From Prinia subflava (lineage: Eukaryota > Chordata > Aves > Passeriformes > Cisticolidae), in contig NC_086283.1 of the NCBI RefSeq assembly GCF_021018805.1, forward strand, positions 22,099,662 to 22,163,661: a stretch of 64,000 nucleotides of DNA, in the 5' to 3' direction. The position numbers were made by a program, and so were the translations under genes. This document shows positions 41,905-53,354 of the stretch, one piece after another (the stretch's first letter is position 1; the number at the start of each line of letters is the position of its first letter). The notes under the pieces were generated by a model, which was not told where the DNA came from, made no database searches, and saw nothing but the letters and a program-made list of their open reading frames with translations.

Positions 41905-44900
41905 TTAGCTCTCCTCTTTCTCAGCTTCCTCCTTCTCATCTTCATCATCCTTCTCTCCCTTGAGCTTCTGGCGAGCAAATTCCTCGATGACAATGTCCTC
42001 CTCGCTGGAAAGGAGAGCAGAGCACAGTGAGCCCAGAGGAAGAGGGGAAACCCCTGCTGAGCCCAAACCCTGCTCCTCATGGGGACAGCACCATGGTGAC
42101 CCCAGCCCTGTCAACCCACTCAGAAAACTCAGGCCACCTTGAGGCACAGCCTGGCCCCAGCACACAAGCCCAGGCCCCATCACAGCGAGCCTGCATGACC
42201 CAGGGAGTGGGCCTGCAGCTTCTGGTGGGTTTTTACACAATATTTCGCATTTTCAAGGGAAAACAAGGAAAGGAAAACAAAGAGCTGAATTACCTCCTTG
42301 CGAAAGGCGAGCAGCGAGTAACAGCACGGGAGAACACAAAGTGAAAAGTAGGGGAGAAAACAGAAAAAAAGAGTCAAAAAGAGCAAAAAGCATTCTGAAA
42401 GTTTGACAATGCGAAATGATTTTGCAAAACCAACACGGAGCCATGGTGGGTACAGACCAAGAGATTTCCTCTTTGGAAGTTTAAATGTTCTCACTGAGCT
42501 GGGAAAGGGATGGTGTGAAAGGGATAAGTATGAAAGCCTGGAATAGCAGCCTGGTTTTCCAGGCCCCAAATCCCAGTGCTCACATCCTGTTGCAGGGTGT
42601 AACCAGACACAAAACCTTTGGCAGGACCATGACTGTCAGGAATGGATTTGGCACTGCAGCTTCCCAGAGGGAAGCAGCCCCAGCTGTGGTTTCAGCTGGA
42701 ATAGTTGAGAGGAGAAAAGGCCTCTGGTGTGGGGAATGTGCAGGGACACAGAGATATGACTTCCAGCAGCCCAGGAATCTCTGTGTGGGGACCAAGGCCA
42801 TGGAGACATTTTGTCCAGTGATGGCTGGAAGACACTGCCAGCTGCTTCTGAGGGACAGGGCAAGGCCTGGGCTTGCAGCTGTTGTGGCTGCAGCAAGGGG
42901 AGTTGTCAAATAAGCCCTGGAAATTTGCAGAACACATCCCAGGATCTGATGTCTCCTGCTGCCTCCGGGAGTGGCTGCTGTGACACAGGCTCATGGCTCT
43001 GAGACTTGGGTGGTTTAATCTCAAGCTGGGATGTCACATCCATCTGTGATGGATCTATGTGGTTTGTGTGTCAGAGGGAACATCTCTTTACCTTGGCTTA
43101 GCTGTATTCCAATGATAAGCACAGGGAGAAGGGGATAGGGAGAGAAAAGATGTGCAGGTTAATACAGAAAGGACATTTCAACTGACAGCTCTCCTCAACG
43201 CTTGGGTGTTTTCCTGGAAAGAGGACCAGTGGGAAGGGTGCTACGGGTAGGAAATCTCCCACCCTGCTGCAGGACACAGGGTGGGTGCAGCACAGCTGCA
43301 CAGCTGTGCCATCCCATGGGAAAACTGCTCCCACCCTGCTCCAAGACAGCTGGACAGCTGTGCCCACCCCTCAGAGGGCAGAGCAGGGGCCTTGCACTGG
43401 GGCAGCTGCACCAGAGTTGTTTCCCCTTGAACCAGAAGTGCCTCTTCCCCAGCATCCCACACACAACTCACAGTCATCAGGCTTCGGGTGCATGAGGATG
43501 ACGGGCATCTCCACCCCAACATCACTGGAAAAAAAGCAGTTCTGTCAAGAATCCTGCCCAGCACAGCCTCACCCTCAGTCCCACAAGCAGCTCCCCTTAC
43601 CTGGCAGTGAGATCCCCCAGGATGCTGTGGCCGCAGGAGAGAAGGGACAGAAATGAGCCAAGGCAGAGGAGGGGAGGTGTTAGACTGTGCTTTATACTGA
43701 GGTGGAAGATGGTTGATAACAACCATGGGGGGGTGGGGGTCAGAGGTCAGCCCAGCGACCCCAGAGGGGCAGGGCAGAGATGAAGAGGCCCGTGGTGTGA
43801 GTGCCCTCTCATTTTCCCTGGATACAAAATTCCCCAGCACAGCCCAAGAATATGATCCTTGATTCCCATGCCCACAGAGCCTCACCCTCCTCGGGACACC
43901 ACCAGGTTGACCTTCACTTTGTAGGACACCAGGATGCCCAGCACCTCCTTGTCCATGCCAGGTCTCAGGCTAGGAAAAAGGCAGAGAGGGACAGTGAGAG
44001 GGCAGTGCTGCCTGCAGACCCCATACCCTCCCCCCATGGCAGTTGACAGGGTTTATCTGTGTCCTGAAACATATGGGATGTGCTGGGGCTTAGCAGGAGA
44101 GCAGGAGAATAGAGGGAAGGGCACTTGGGTGAAGCCACAGAGCAGCTTCTGGAGGCCCCTTCCAAGAAAAGGCCCAACCCTGCAGAGGGATCCAGGAGCT
44201 TTGAGCAGCATTGGAACTGGGAAGCTACATCTCTCCTACGGGATAGAGAGGTGGGTCTGTGACAATGTCACAAAATCCCTGTTTTCCAGCTGGATGGGGT
44301 GGGCTCAGGGGCCCTTGGTGGGAGCCCAGAGCATCCTGAGTAGGGGGAAGTGGGGGAAGGTGTGGTGGGGAGCAGAGGGAGCCTACACAGTTCTTACATG
44401 GTGGTGGAGGCCAGGTTGGTGTCCTCGTGCTTGAGTTTGCCATCAAGAGCGAGGCCTCGCTTCTGGCGGTTAGCCGAGAGCAGGGGAGTCACCGAGTATG
44501 TTTTGGAGAAGGTGGAATTGGCAGCCACAGTCTCACTGGAAGGATGGGAGAGAAGAGGTCAGAGCCAGCCCCAGCATGGGGGTGCTCAGCATCACTGCAG
44601 ACACCTGTGCAGGGCCGGCTCTCCCCTCCCCATGCAGCTGCTGGGCCATTTCCTCCTTTTGTTCCCTTCTCTCCTTCCCCTCTACAACCACTTCTTTTTT
44701 TCCCCCCCCAACTTTGCTCCCTTCCTCCTCATTCTCAGGGGGGCAGAGGCTGTGTCTGGCCTCAAAAATGCAAAGTGAGGAGACGAAGAAGCCTGGGAGC
44801 AGCTGTGCACCTTCCCCAGGGACCTTCCCAGCCACCACCAGCCTGTGCTGGTGGGACGTTGTCCACAGCCTTCCCTGTCCTCTGTTTCCTCTGCACCTGC

Positions 44901-47900
44901 TCTTCTAACACGGATATTTTTTGCTTCTTGGTGTAAACTGTTACATCCTCTCTCCTCATCACTCTCCCATCCTCCTCCTCCACCTCATTTCTCTTCCTCC
45001 CTCTCTGAAATGCCACATCATCTCCAGCCCCTTGTCCCTTACTTTATCTCCTCGGTGCACACAGTCTTCGTGTATTTATCCAGGGAATACAGGACCACGT
45101 CTGTGACCTGGTCCACTGGGGACAGACAAGGGGGACCAGTGTTGGTGACATGGCAGGGGTTCACAGTGCCCATCTCTAGCAGTGATGGGTGCTGGGACAG
45201 GTCCCTTCTGCCCCTCTCTCACCTGAGATCTTGATTTTTTTCACAACCTTGTTGGTGGTGTTGTTGATGTTGACGGTCACATAGATGGGCTCTCCGTGGT
45301 AGTAGATCTGCAGTGGGAAGAGGCTCAGTGATGTGACCAGAAATCTTGGTCCCCATCCCTGGGGGGACAGTGTCCCTACTGACCTCCTTATCCAGGGAAG
45401 CTTCGAGGTGCAGAGGCTTGTCTGACATCATGAACTGCCGGGTGGTCTCGGCTTTCGGGGCCGGCCCTGTCTGCGCCGGGGCGAACTGGACCTTGCGGAT
45501 GATGAGGCGCACAGAGTTCCTGTGGGGACAGAGGTGGCACCCCCGGTGTCCCCCACAGCCTCAAGAAGGCCTCTTTGGGGACACCACAGTGCCTCCAGAG
45601 AAAAGGTGAACATTTCACCTGGCTCTTAGGACAGGTGACACATGGGCCACTGCCCCGGTTTTAGGGTGAGCTGCCCATCCAAGCATGGCACAGGCTGACA
45701 GAAGGTATTCTGCCTGACCCCTAAGCTGGTCACCCCAAAACCTGGGGTTTAGTTTTAGGGTCAAAAGGGGTGAAAGGGATTCCCTGAAATACCTCTTGTG
45801 AATTTTCTCCTCCAGATTTTCAGCACAAAATCCTTTGACCTCGAAGTCCACACCACAGGCCTGGGGGAACATACACAGTCACTGAGCAGGAGGGGCTCAG
45901 AGCTGCCTGAGCTTTAGGTTCCTTTTCTTCCTTCCTCCACTGCATTCCCAGAGATCCTGGCACTGACTCCAGCTATCCTCCCTTCCCAATCCTCAACCCA
46001 TGGATCATGAGAATCAATTCTCATTTTTAGCATCCCACAGCTCAACCTCCTGACAGAGAGGATGGTCCAGGGTACACAGGTTGAGGACAGCATCTCACCT
46101 TTCCCACATCATCTGGCCCGGGCTGGAGGGTGATGGAGCAGGGCAGGTTGGTGGCAATCTGGGCAGAGCACAGAAAGAGAGAAAAAAGGGAATAAAGGGA
46201 GTGTTCAGAGCTGAGCCCTGGTGACACCATGGAGCCATTCGGCTGGGTGGGGCTGAGCAGCCCCTACCTCGAAGGTGAAGGGGTAGGCATGCTCCCCGAG
46301 CTTCTTCATCAGCTTCTCCTGCAGAGGAGTGAGGGTTTTGGGGGTCTGGTCCGGCACAGGTGGGTACAGCTGGGTGGTCTTCACCCAGATGTCCTTCCTG
46401 AAGGTCAGGCCGATCACGTCGAGGTCATCACGGCCATAGCGGAAGGCGCAGGTCAGCATCACATACACTGAGCCAGGCAGGAGAGGGATGAGAGGGAGGG
46501 TGGGAGGGAGGGAGGAAAGGCATGGGGGTGAATAAAGAGGCAAGAAAAACAATTTAAAAGCTCTTCAGCAGAAATGAGTCTTCTTGGGACCTCAGGCTCT
46601 AAATATGAACAGGATTCCGCATGTCCTTCACTGCCATGGCCCCCATGGACAACAAGCTCTAGGTGACGTGGAGCAGCTTTAACCTGAGCACCCAACCAGG
46701 TTGCTGCTGAGCCTTGAGCTGGTTCCATCCCCTCCCCTCATGTTGTATTTCTGTATCAATACCTTTCCTGTCCTTTAGGTACTCTGGGTCGACCAGGCAG
46801 ACACCATCTGCAAACAAGCAAAAGGAGAAGTACCGGTGAGCTCTGCTGCCTGGGAAGATCTTTACTAAAACACATCTTTTTCAGCCCAAATAATCCACTT
46901 TCCAGCTGATGGTGATGCCTCCTCCAGCATCTCCACCAGCACTGTGGCTGGGTTGTTTCACAAAGGGACTTTGTCCCTTTCCCCACAATTTTTCCTAAGG
47001 ATATTTGCAGGAAAACATGGCATTTGCTCCTGCAGAGCTGCTTCTCCTGCTCTACCATCAGCCTGAAACACAGGGACTGTTCTCCCCAGCCCCTCCTGCT
47101 TGTACTTCCCCTTCAGTGCTGGGCACAGGCCCACTCACCTACAGATTCCACTGAATCCACATTATCCACATAGTCTCTCTTCCCCAGGTAGAGGGAAAGC
47201 TGGAAGCAACACATGGGGAAAGAGAAGAAGGAAGCAAGTTAATGTTCAAAATTGAATTGGCCCAAATTTCAGCCCTAAGTTGTGCTGTGGAGTTTGTCAC
47301 CAGGCTGGGCCAGAATCACCTTTAAGGGATCATATCAGGGTATATTTTAATTCCTATTTTGAAAAGCCAGTCCTGCAGTGGCATCGTGGGAGGTCCAGGA
47401 ATCAATCTGATTTCAAAGGGAAGGCAGACCCAGCCTGGCTCCTGTGGGCAGATCCAGCCCAGAAGGATCCCAGCACAGCCTGAACCTTGGGCTGGCCACA
47501 TGAGGGAAGAGGGCACATGAGGGGACAGGGCACAGAGACTCACCTTGCTGTTGGGACTGGTCTTCTTGAAAACCCTGTGGAGAAAACAGAGACAGATGTT
47601 TGGGAATGCCTTGGACAAGGCTGGATGGGGTGATGATGGGCTGCCCTACAAATGTGGTGCATCACCAAGAGCTATACCAGGGTGTCCTGTCCCTGAGAAA
47701 TTCCATGTCCAGCAAATTCAGGACCAAGCCCAACTTGTGTGGCTACCCTAGATGTGCTCCTGAGCTCAGGGTGACTGTGCAGGAGTGGGTGGATTTTGTG
47801 TCTCACGGGCGAGTGAGAAAGACCAGCACAGAGCTCCATGACAGCTCCATGGGAACTCACATTCCAGCCCCTGGGAGTGGCAGCTGGGTTGAGCTGGGGT

Positions 47901-47998
47901 CTCACTTTCCCCCTCTGCTCCTGCCCTGTAGTGCCGTGCTCCACCCTAATTCCAGATAAATAAGTCAATAAAGATACTTACTTGGATCCGTCTGCCAT
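41905..47998 (-). CDS. ARR3: ARR3, cone arrestin (arrestin-C), 16 coding exons, 394 aa
   Basis: Binds light-activated, phosphorylated cone opsins and stops transducin signalling in cone photoreceptors (family knowledge). Exons in transcript order: 47982-47998, 47544-47574, 47139-47199, 46763-46807, 46268-46467, 46099-46158, 45793-45860, 45384-45519, 45223-45307, 45043-45115, 44398-44535, 43886-43969, 43601-43624, 43472-43524, 43092-43101, 41905-42004. They total 1,185 nt in one frame (human 388 aa). The phosphate-sensing Lys pair is in VFKKTSP (residues 9-10), and the finger loop is [10 protein letters not shown] (63-72). The polar-core Arg is R169 in IRKVQFAP, with partner Asp residues D290 and D297 in [10 protein letters not shown]. 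The C-tail has [15 protein letters not shown] (363-377), similar to the AP-2-binding tail of beta-arrestins, then a very acidic end. A 5' UTR leader at 47999-48031 follows an acceptor (CCCACAG). Confidence 0.97.
43092..43101 (-). CDS. ARR3: ARR3 10-nt micro-exon
   Basis: The exon at 43472-43524 ends at phase 1 and the last exon (41905-42004) needs phase 2, so the frame requires an extra exon of 3n+1 nt. The minus strand shows AATACAG, then CTAAGCCAAG, then GTAAAG: a 10-nt exon with proper splice sites. It encodes S-K-P-S across the junctions, giving [17 protein letters not shown]. Tiny exons at this place are a known feature of visual arrestin genes. Confidence 0.88.
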
Positions 47999-48031
47999 TT
48001 TAAATCAGTGCAGGAATCTCCAGGTGGAAAT

Positions 48032-49273
48032 CTGTGGGGAGAAACAGGGAAAGCACTGAATGAGGTGCTGGGGAAGGGGCAATCCCATGGCCACCATCCA
48101 TCATCCTGCACATCCTAACAAATGGCAGAGCCCTTGGGATATGGCACTGACACCTTTGCAGAGCTCAGGAGTTCCAGGTTTGGCTTTGGGGTGGTACATG
48201 GGAGCTGAGCCAGCTCCTTGTTCCCGGCCAAAAATGTGATGAAATGGGAGAGAGAAAGGGAGAGTGTGGTTCCAGAAAAGAGTAAGCACAAGAGTGATTC
48301 CCAATGGAGCAGGTTCAATACTGGGAAGGGCAAGAAAATGAACAAAAGGCCTTATAGAGTCTCAATTTTAATAGTTTTTCCTGTCTGCTGGAAATTGGCT
48401 GTCATGGCTCAGCAGTAGGAAGGGGCTTGTTTTGGCCTGTCACTCCCAGGAAGGTGAGGGAAACACAGGGAGAAAGGTCAAGGGAAGCTCAACTGCCCCA
48501 TGGAAAGAGAGGTCTCAGGGCACAGGGTCCTTTTGTGTTGGGATTGGGGCTGAAGCTTCCAGTCCTACCCAGGCTCTACTGGCTTGAGCCTGTGTTCAGA
48601 AGGAACCTGTAAAGATCCCATGGATCACCAGCTGATTCTCTGGGATATTAAATGGGATGAGCTCAGCCTCTTAGGGATAGACAGCTCTGACATGAGCACA
48701 GCTTAAGCCCAGGCAGGATTTTAAGCCCCAGGGGCACGTGGACAGAGTTACCTCTCAACACAACCTGAGGGAAGCTGGTGAGAGAGAAGAAATGGCCATG
48801 GGGGTGAGGGGATGATTATCTTCCCCACAGGAAGATGAGAATGTAGTCCCAAGCTCAGGATCTTTGAGGCCTTTGGGTGCTTGGGACATGAAGTCTGGGA
48901 ATCCTCAGAGGGTGAGAAGGTGCAAAGGGCATGGGAGCAGAGTTTGGCTCCATTCCCACTCCAGGAACTTGGGACAAGGCAATGAAAGGTGGAGGGGAGA
49001 AGAGCTGAACTCCTGCTCTGCATCTCCCAAGCCCCAAAGAGGGGACTCAGATCCTTCCTGGCTTGGCTCAGCTGTTCTATGCCACTACCCGGCCCCTCTG
49101 CTATGTCCTTTGGCCTCACTGGAATTCTTTGTGTCCACATTTCCCCCATTTTTCAACTGTAAACAACTCTCCTTCCAGCCACAACCCAGCACCAGTGTCC
49201 CTGCCCTGTTTTCCAAACCCTCAGAACCCCGAAGCCCTAGCAGGGCCCAGGCAGCAGAGCTGGCAGCACTCAC
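48032..49273 (-). other. ARR3: ARR3 first intron
   Basis: About 1.2 kb between the non-coding exon 1 and the ATG exon. Nothing else is recognised in it. Confidence 0.55.
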
Positions 49274-49345
49274 CTGGCAGGTGGATGGACAGACAGACGT
49301 TCTCCTCTGCCTCTCCCAGCACGTCCCAGTGCCACCCAGTCACCA
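49274..49345 (-). other. ARR3: ARR3 non-coding first exon (approximate)
   Basis: A strong donor (CCAG followed by GTGAGT) ends this exon at 49274. A TATA-like box 30 bp beyond the assumed start supports the upper edge. Spliced to the acceptor at 48031 it would supply the leader of the ATG exon. Confidence 0.65.
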
Positions 49346-49515
49346 CGGGCTGCTCCCAGTTCTGCAGCTTCTTATATCCCCCCCAGCTGTCCCTCCCCTG
49401 ACATCTGATCTCGCCCACTCAGCCTTGGCCGGGGCTGCAGGGCTGTGTGTCTGAGCGAGTGCTCCGGGGAGAGGGACTTGCGGGAAAAACCAATCCTATT
49501 AGTTGATTAATTGGG
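49346..49515 (-). promoter_or_regulatory. ARR3: ARR3 promoter with TATA-like box and CRX-like sites
   Basis: On the minus strand, TATAAG is at 49371-49376 and a homeobox TTAATC at about 49505-49510. GGATTGG (inverted CCAAT, also a weak CRX/OTX match) is at 49490-49496. CRX/OTX sites with a TATA box fit a photoreceptor gene. Use is inferred. Confidence 0.6.
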
Positions 49516-50694
49516 GAGACGCTTCATAGTAAGAGTGGGCTATAAATAAATCTCTTGCTGGAGCCCTGGGAAAGCAGCTTAGAGGGATTGGCAAAGGGGG
49601 CTTAGGAGCAAGGTGATGGTAATTGAGGTGGAAGCCCTGCTCCCGGTGGGAAGGGGTGTGGATTCCCACAGAGACTCTCTGTAGCTGCTCCCATTGCAAG
49701 GGGAGATGGGCTGGGCCTGGGGTTGGATGGAGATGGCAGAGAAGGAGGGACCAGCCTGGAGTTCTCCCTCCCTCCCTCCCTCACCTTCCTGGCTGGATAA
49801 GAGAAGGATGGAAGCACAAGCAGCTTCCTGCATGGCCAATGTGCCTGTGTGGTTGATCACCTAGAGGGGACCTGGGCACACAGGACACGGTCCCCATGGG
49901 GACACTGTTGTGCAAGATGATGGGGTGAAGGCAGGATTCACCCCCCTGAACCATGAGGGAAGGACCAGCCACCCTCAGAGGGCGGGACACAGCACTGCCA
50001 TTGTCCCCAACGCAGCCTGCTCAGCCCAGCATCATTTCATAACTCCTAGGCTGGCCTCGCCTGACCCAATTAGCGCATCATTAACTCCTGGTTTGCTGCA
50101 GCAAAGAGAAGACTGTGGAAAGCCCAAAGCGGCTCTACCTTATGGCTGTCAGGCAAGCAGAATTCCCACTGCAACCCTGTCCTGGTCACAGCCGTTGTGT
50201 AGGAAAACTTCCTGTGGGAATAGATGGGGCACAAAGACAGCCCAGGGCAGCTACAGACTGCTCCAGCAGGGCCCCACTCATCCTCCTCACCTCCATCCTC
50301 CCATCCATCCTCAATCAAGCCCTTCCTTTGGGGCTGCAGTTGGTTCTGGCTCAACCCCCAGAGCTGAGCACTGGGATCAGGATATCGCGGAAGGAGCTGT
50401 GCCTCCTTGCAGCACCCTGCATCAGCTCAACAACATTGATCACTTGGGTACCAACTCCCCCAAGCACAGCTCATCAGTTCCCCCATGGCCACCGGGAGCC
50501 TCCGTGCTGTGCCGTGCCATGGTCAGCAGCCCCACTCCCAGGGCTTTGGCTGCCAGCACACGTCCCCCGGGGCCGGGACTTGTGATCTCTTTAATTGCAC
50601 ACAGGAGAGCTGCTTAGGTTCCAGATTAACTGGAGCTATTTCTGCCACAGTCAGGGGGACACGTGAACTGTGACCTTCACACTGATGGGTAAAA

Positions 50695-50715
50695 GAGGAG
50701 GAGGAGGAGGAGGAA
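50695..50715 (+). repeat. (GGA)n microsatellite
   Basis: Seven consecutive GAG/GGA triplets in intergenic DNA. Confidence 0.8.
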
Positions 50716-51990
50716 GACGCAGCCCCACTTGGACATCCTCAGCCTGGCCAGGGCCCCCAGCACTGTGCCTGGGGCACCTAATCTTGATCTTTGTTTGCGG
50801 CTCTTTGTTATGGTCTCAAATGAGGGCCCTGTGACCAGGGTCACTCACTGCTGTGCGGGGTCTGCACAGTGTGGTGAGCTGGAGAGCAGGGGTCATCTTG
50901 GTTCCCTTCAGCTCAACCTAATCCCAGCTGTGTGGATTCAGCCTTGCCCAAGTTGGGGAGCAGATAATTCCCCTCCCCAAAACAATGGGGAGATGGACAG
51001 AGCCCACATCTCTTCCCACGCTCACACTGTGCTCCAAACCAAGCACCAGGGAAGGAAGCAGAGTTCAAAATAACTGGGAAATGAAAAAAGTGTAGCAAAA
51101 GAAAAAAGTGTTTTTCCTGTGTAGCAAATCGCCAAAGGCTCATCTCATCTCCTCATCCCACCATCTCTCCAGGTCTGTGTGAAGCACAGCTCAAACTGTC
51201 ACTTCCAGAGGGACAGGACACCAGTGGATGGCGGAGAGCTATGGCGTCTGGCTTCACCCTCGGTCCCAATGGACAATGCCCTGGAGTGTCCTGCCTTCCC
51301 AGGGAAGGGCCATGGGGTTTCCTGCATCCACAGGCTCTGGGGGGAGCCTTGGTGCAGCCAGAGCCTCCAGCAGCCTGGCCCCAGTGAAGCCACATTACTT
51401 TCCCAACTTCACCTGTGCCCAGGTGCTGGCAGAGCTTCCAGGTGCCTCTGGCACGGTCCCAGCTCTGTCTCTGGCACTGCACAGCACAGCCACCTTACAT
51501 AAACAATCACAGCAGGCACTGCTGATTTCCCAAAGCCCCTCAGAGCTCCAGGTCTTCCTCCCCTGATCCGGATTAAGCAGCATGGATGGCATTAATCAGG
51601 AGACAGGCACCTCCACGCTTGCCAGGAATTACTGCCGTGCTGTTAAGTAACGGGAGGCAGCAGCACTGGTGGGACTGGGGCTCCAGCAGGATGGGTGTCA
51701 AACCTGCCACCTCTGTGTCCCCACGGCAGGTGCTGGGCAGAGCTGCACCCGCTGCTGTGTGACCAGAACACCAGCCCAAAATTAGCTGGGTGGCCCAACT
51801 TCTCACTGGCCCAGCCACAGGTTCCTGTCGAGGCTGAGAACCCAGGAGAAAGCCTCACAGGGGGCTTTGGCATATCTCTGCTGGAGGGCTGGGGCAGCAG
51901 GTGGTGGGAACAGTCCCTTAGCTTTGGCTGCAGGGATGTGCAGTGGTGCCAAGGGTGGGGAACAGTCAGGAGCATGGCTAGGCACAGCAC

Positions 51991-52027
51991 TCCATCCTCA
52001 TCCTCATCCTTATCCTCATCCTCCTCC
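51991..52027 (+). repeat. (TCCTCA)n microsatellite
   Basis: Six hexamer units, one with TTA in place of TCA, in intergenic DNA. Confidence 0.85.
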
Positions 52028-52519
52028 AGCAGGAATCTGCTTCTCCATCTATCCCCTGAGCAGCCCTGGAGCTGCCAGGCTCCAGGACAGCAGACGGTGG
52101 CTGCTGCTCATCTGTAATTAATTGCTGCTAATCACCCTGGCAGCTCGAGCCACCACGCGCGTGTGGGCCAGCTCCCTCCCAGCCACGAGGAGTAAAACCT
52201 CGACCCACTATGCTGTCCGAACCCTATCCTGCTGGGAAAAGTCTCCCTCCTTCCCGACCCCTTTCCCTGGAGCTCCTGGACCCGAATTCCCTCCCACCTG
52301 CTGGCAGGGCACACACAGGTGTGGTGACATGAGTGCCACTGTGGGTGCACGGTGCCAGCAGCAGCTCCGTCCCTCTCTGCCAAGGGCAGAGCTTGGCCCC
52401 AGCGCGGGCAGCTCACGCCCTGCCCTCCACCCCAAACATATTTCAGGAGCTTTCTGCCGTCCTGCGCCACTGGCGGTGCCTTCTCCCAGGGTTCTGCCCA
52501 TCCCTCATCCCCGAGGAGG

Positions 52520-52916
52520 GTGTGGAGGGAGCAGGTGGAGGCAGAGCGCTCTGCGGGAGTGTCCCCGGTGTCGCCGCCGTGCCGAGCCCCCGAGGCCGCT
52601 GCCTTGCCCCGGTAGCGGGGCTGGAGGAGGGGCGAGGAGGCCGCTCCGGGGCAGGGGAGAGCGGGGCGCACAGAAGGAGGAAGAGCGCGGCCGCCGCGGT
52701 GCCGAGCGAGCAGCACCGAGCGGGGAGGGCCGGCCGCGGGACGGGAGCCGAGGGCATCGCGGAGGGCGCTGCGTGACCCCGAGCTGCCGCCCCGATGGGC
52801 AGCGTGGCGGGCAGGGGACCGGTGTGACCCACCTGGGGAAGCCCAAAAGCTCGGCTTGCTGCGCCACGGGAGCCCACAGGAGCCACGGGAGGCCCGCACG
52901 GCGTCTGTGAGGGACG
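52520..52916 (+). promoter_or_regulatory. CpG island and probable 5' UTR exon of the SHIP-like gene
   Basis: A CpG-dense block ends near a good donor (GACG followed by GTGAGTCG) at 52917. An acceptor (GGCTCTGCAG) stands just before the start codon, at about 53352. This suggests an untranslated first exon in the island spliced to the ATG exon. The exact start is not visible. Long open frames on both strands here are compositional. Confidence 0.55.
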
Positions 52917-53354
52917 GTGAGTCGTGCGGTGAGGTCGGACCCCTTGGGTACCACCAGCATGGCCTGTACTCGCTGTGCACCACGGCAGGATGGTGGCCCA
53001 GGGCTACTTCTCCTGTGACCCCCCCTAACAGGAGAGATGCGCTCTCTGATCTGTCCCCGTGTTCTCTGCAGGCTGGAGCCTCTGTGATGAGGATCATCCT
53101 GACCTCCAGCCTCCACCAGCTGCCCCCCTGGTGCTCCTGCCACGCTGCCTGGCCGCAGGGTACCCCATCCCCATGAGCATCACTTCGGTGGCTCCGTGTC
53201 ACCCCCTGGGACCTGCAGCCTGCACCACGCTCGGGTACCGGGGGCCGGTGTCCCCTCGCCACTCCCCCCCTCACCCGCCCCAGCAGCCGCTGTGACTGCC
53301 AGCAGCCCCTGCTGAGCTGGATGTGGTGCTGGGACGGGGACACGGCTCTGCAGG

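Larger units (their letters stand above)
49516..52500. other. Intergenic sequence between ARR3 and the SHIP-like gene
   Basis: The two genes diverge from this stretch. I see only short simple repeats, (GGA)n at 50695-50715 and (TCCTCA)n at 51991-52027. There is no gene, RNA gene or clear transposon. Confidence 0.6.

Noticed and set aside
42241..42310. Candidate micro-exon for ARR3 near 42290
   Set aside because: A donor-like GTAATTC follows GAG but the preceding AG leaves only 3 nt, which does not fix the phase. The 10-nt exon at 43092-43101 does.
49541..49550. TATAAATAAA as an alternative TATA box or poly(A) signal on the plus strand
   Set aside because: No gene ends or starts nearby on the plus strand. 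The TATAAG at 49371-49376 fits the ARR3 exon 1 position better.
52132..53343. A 403-codon open frame on the minus strand upstream of the SHIP-like gene
   Set aside because: It lies over a CpG island and GC-rich leader, has no recognisable domain, and many overlapping long frames occur there in other phases. Explained by composition.
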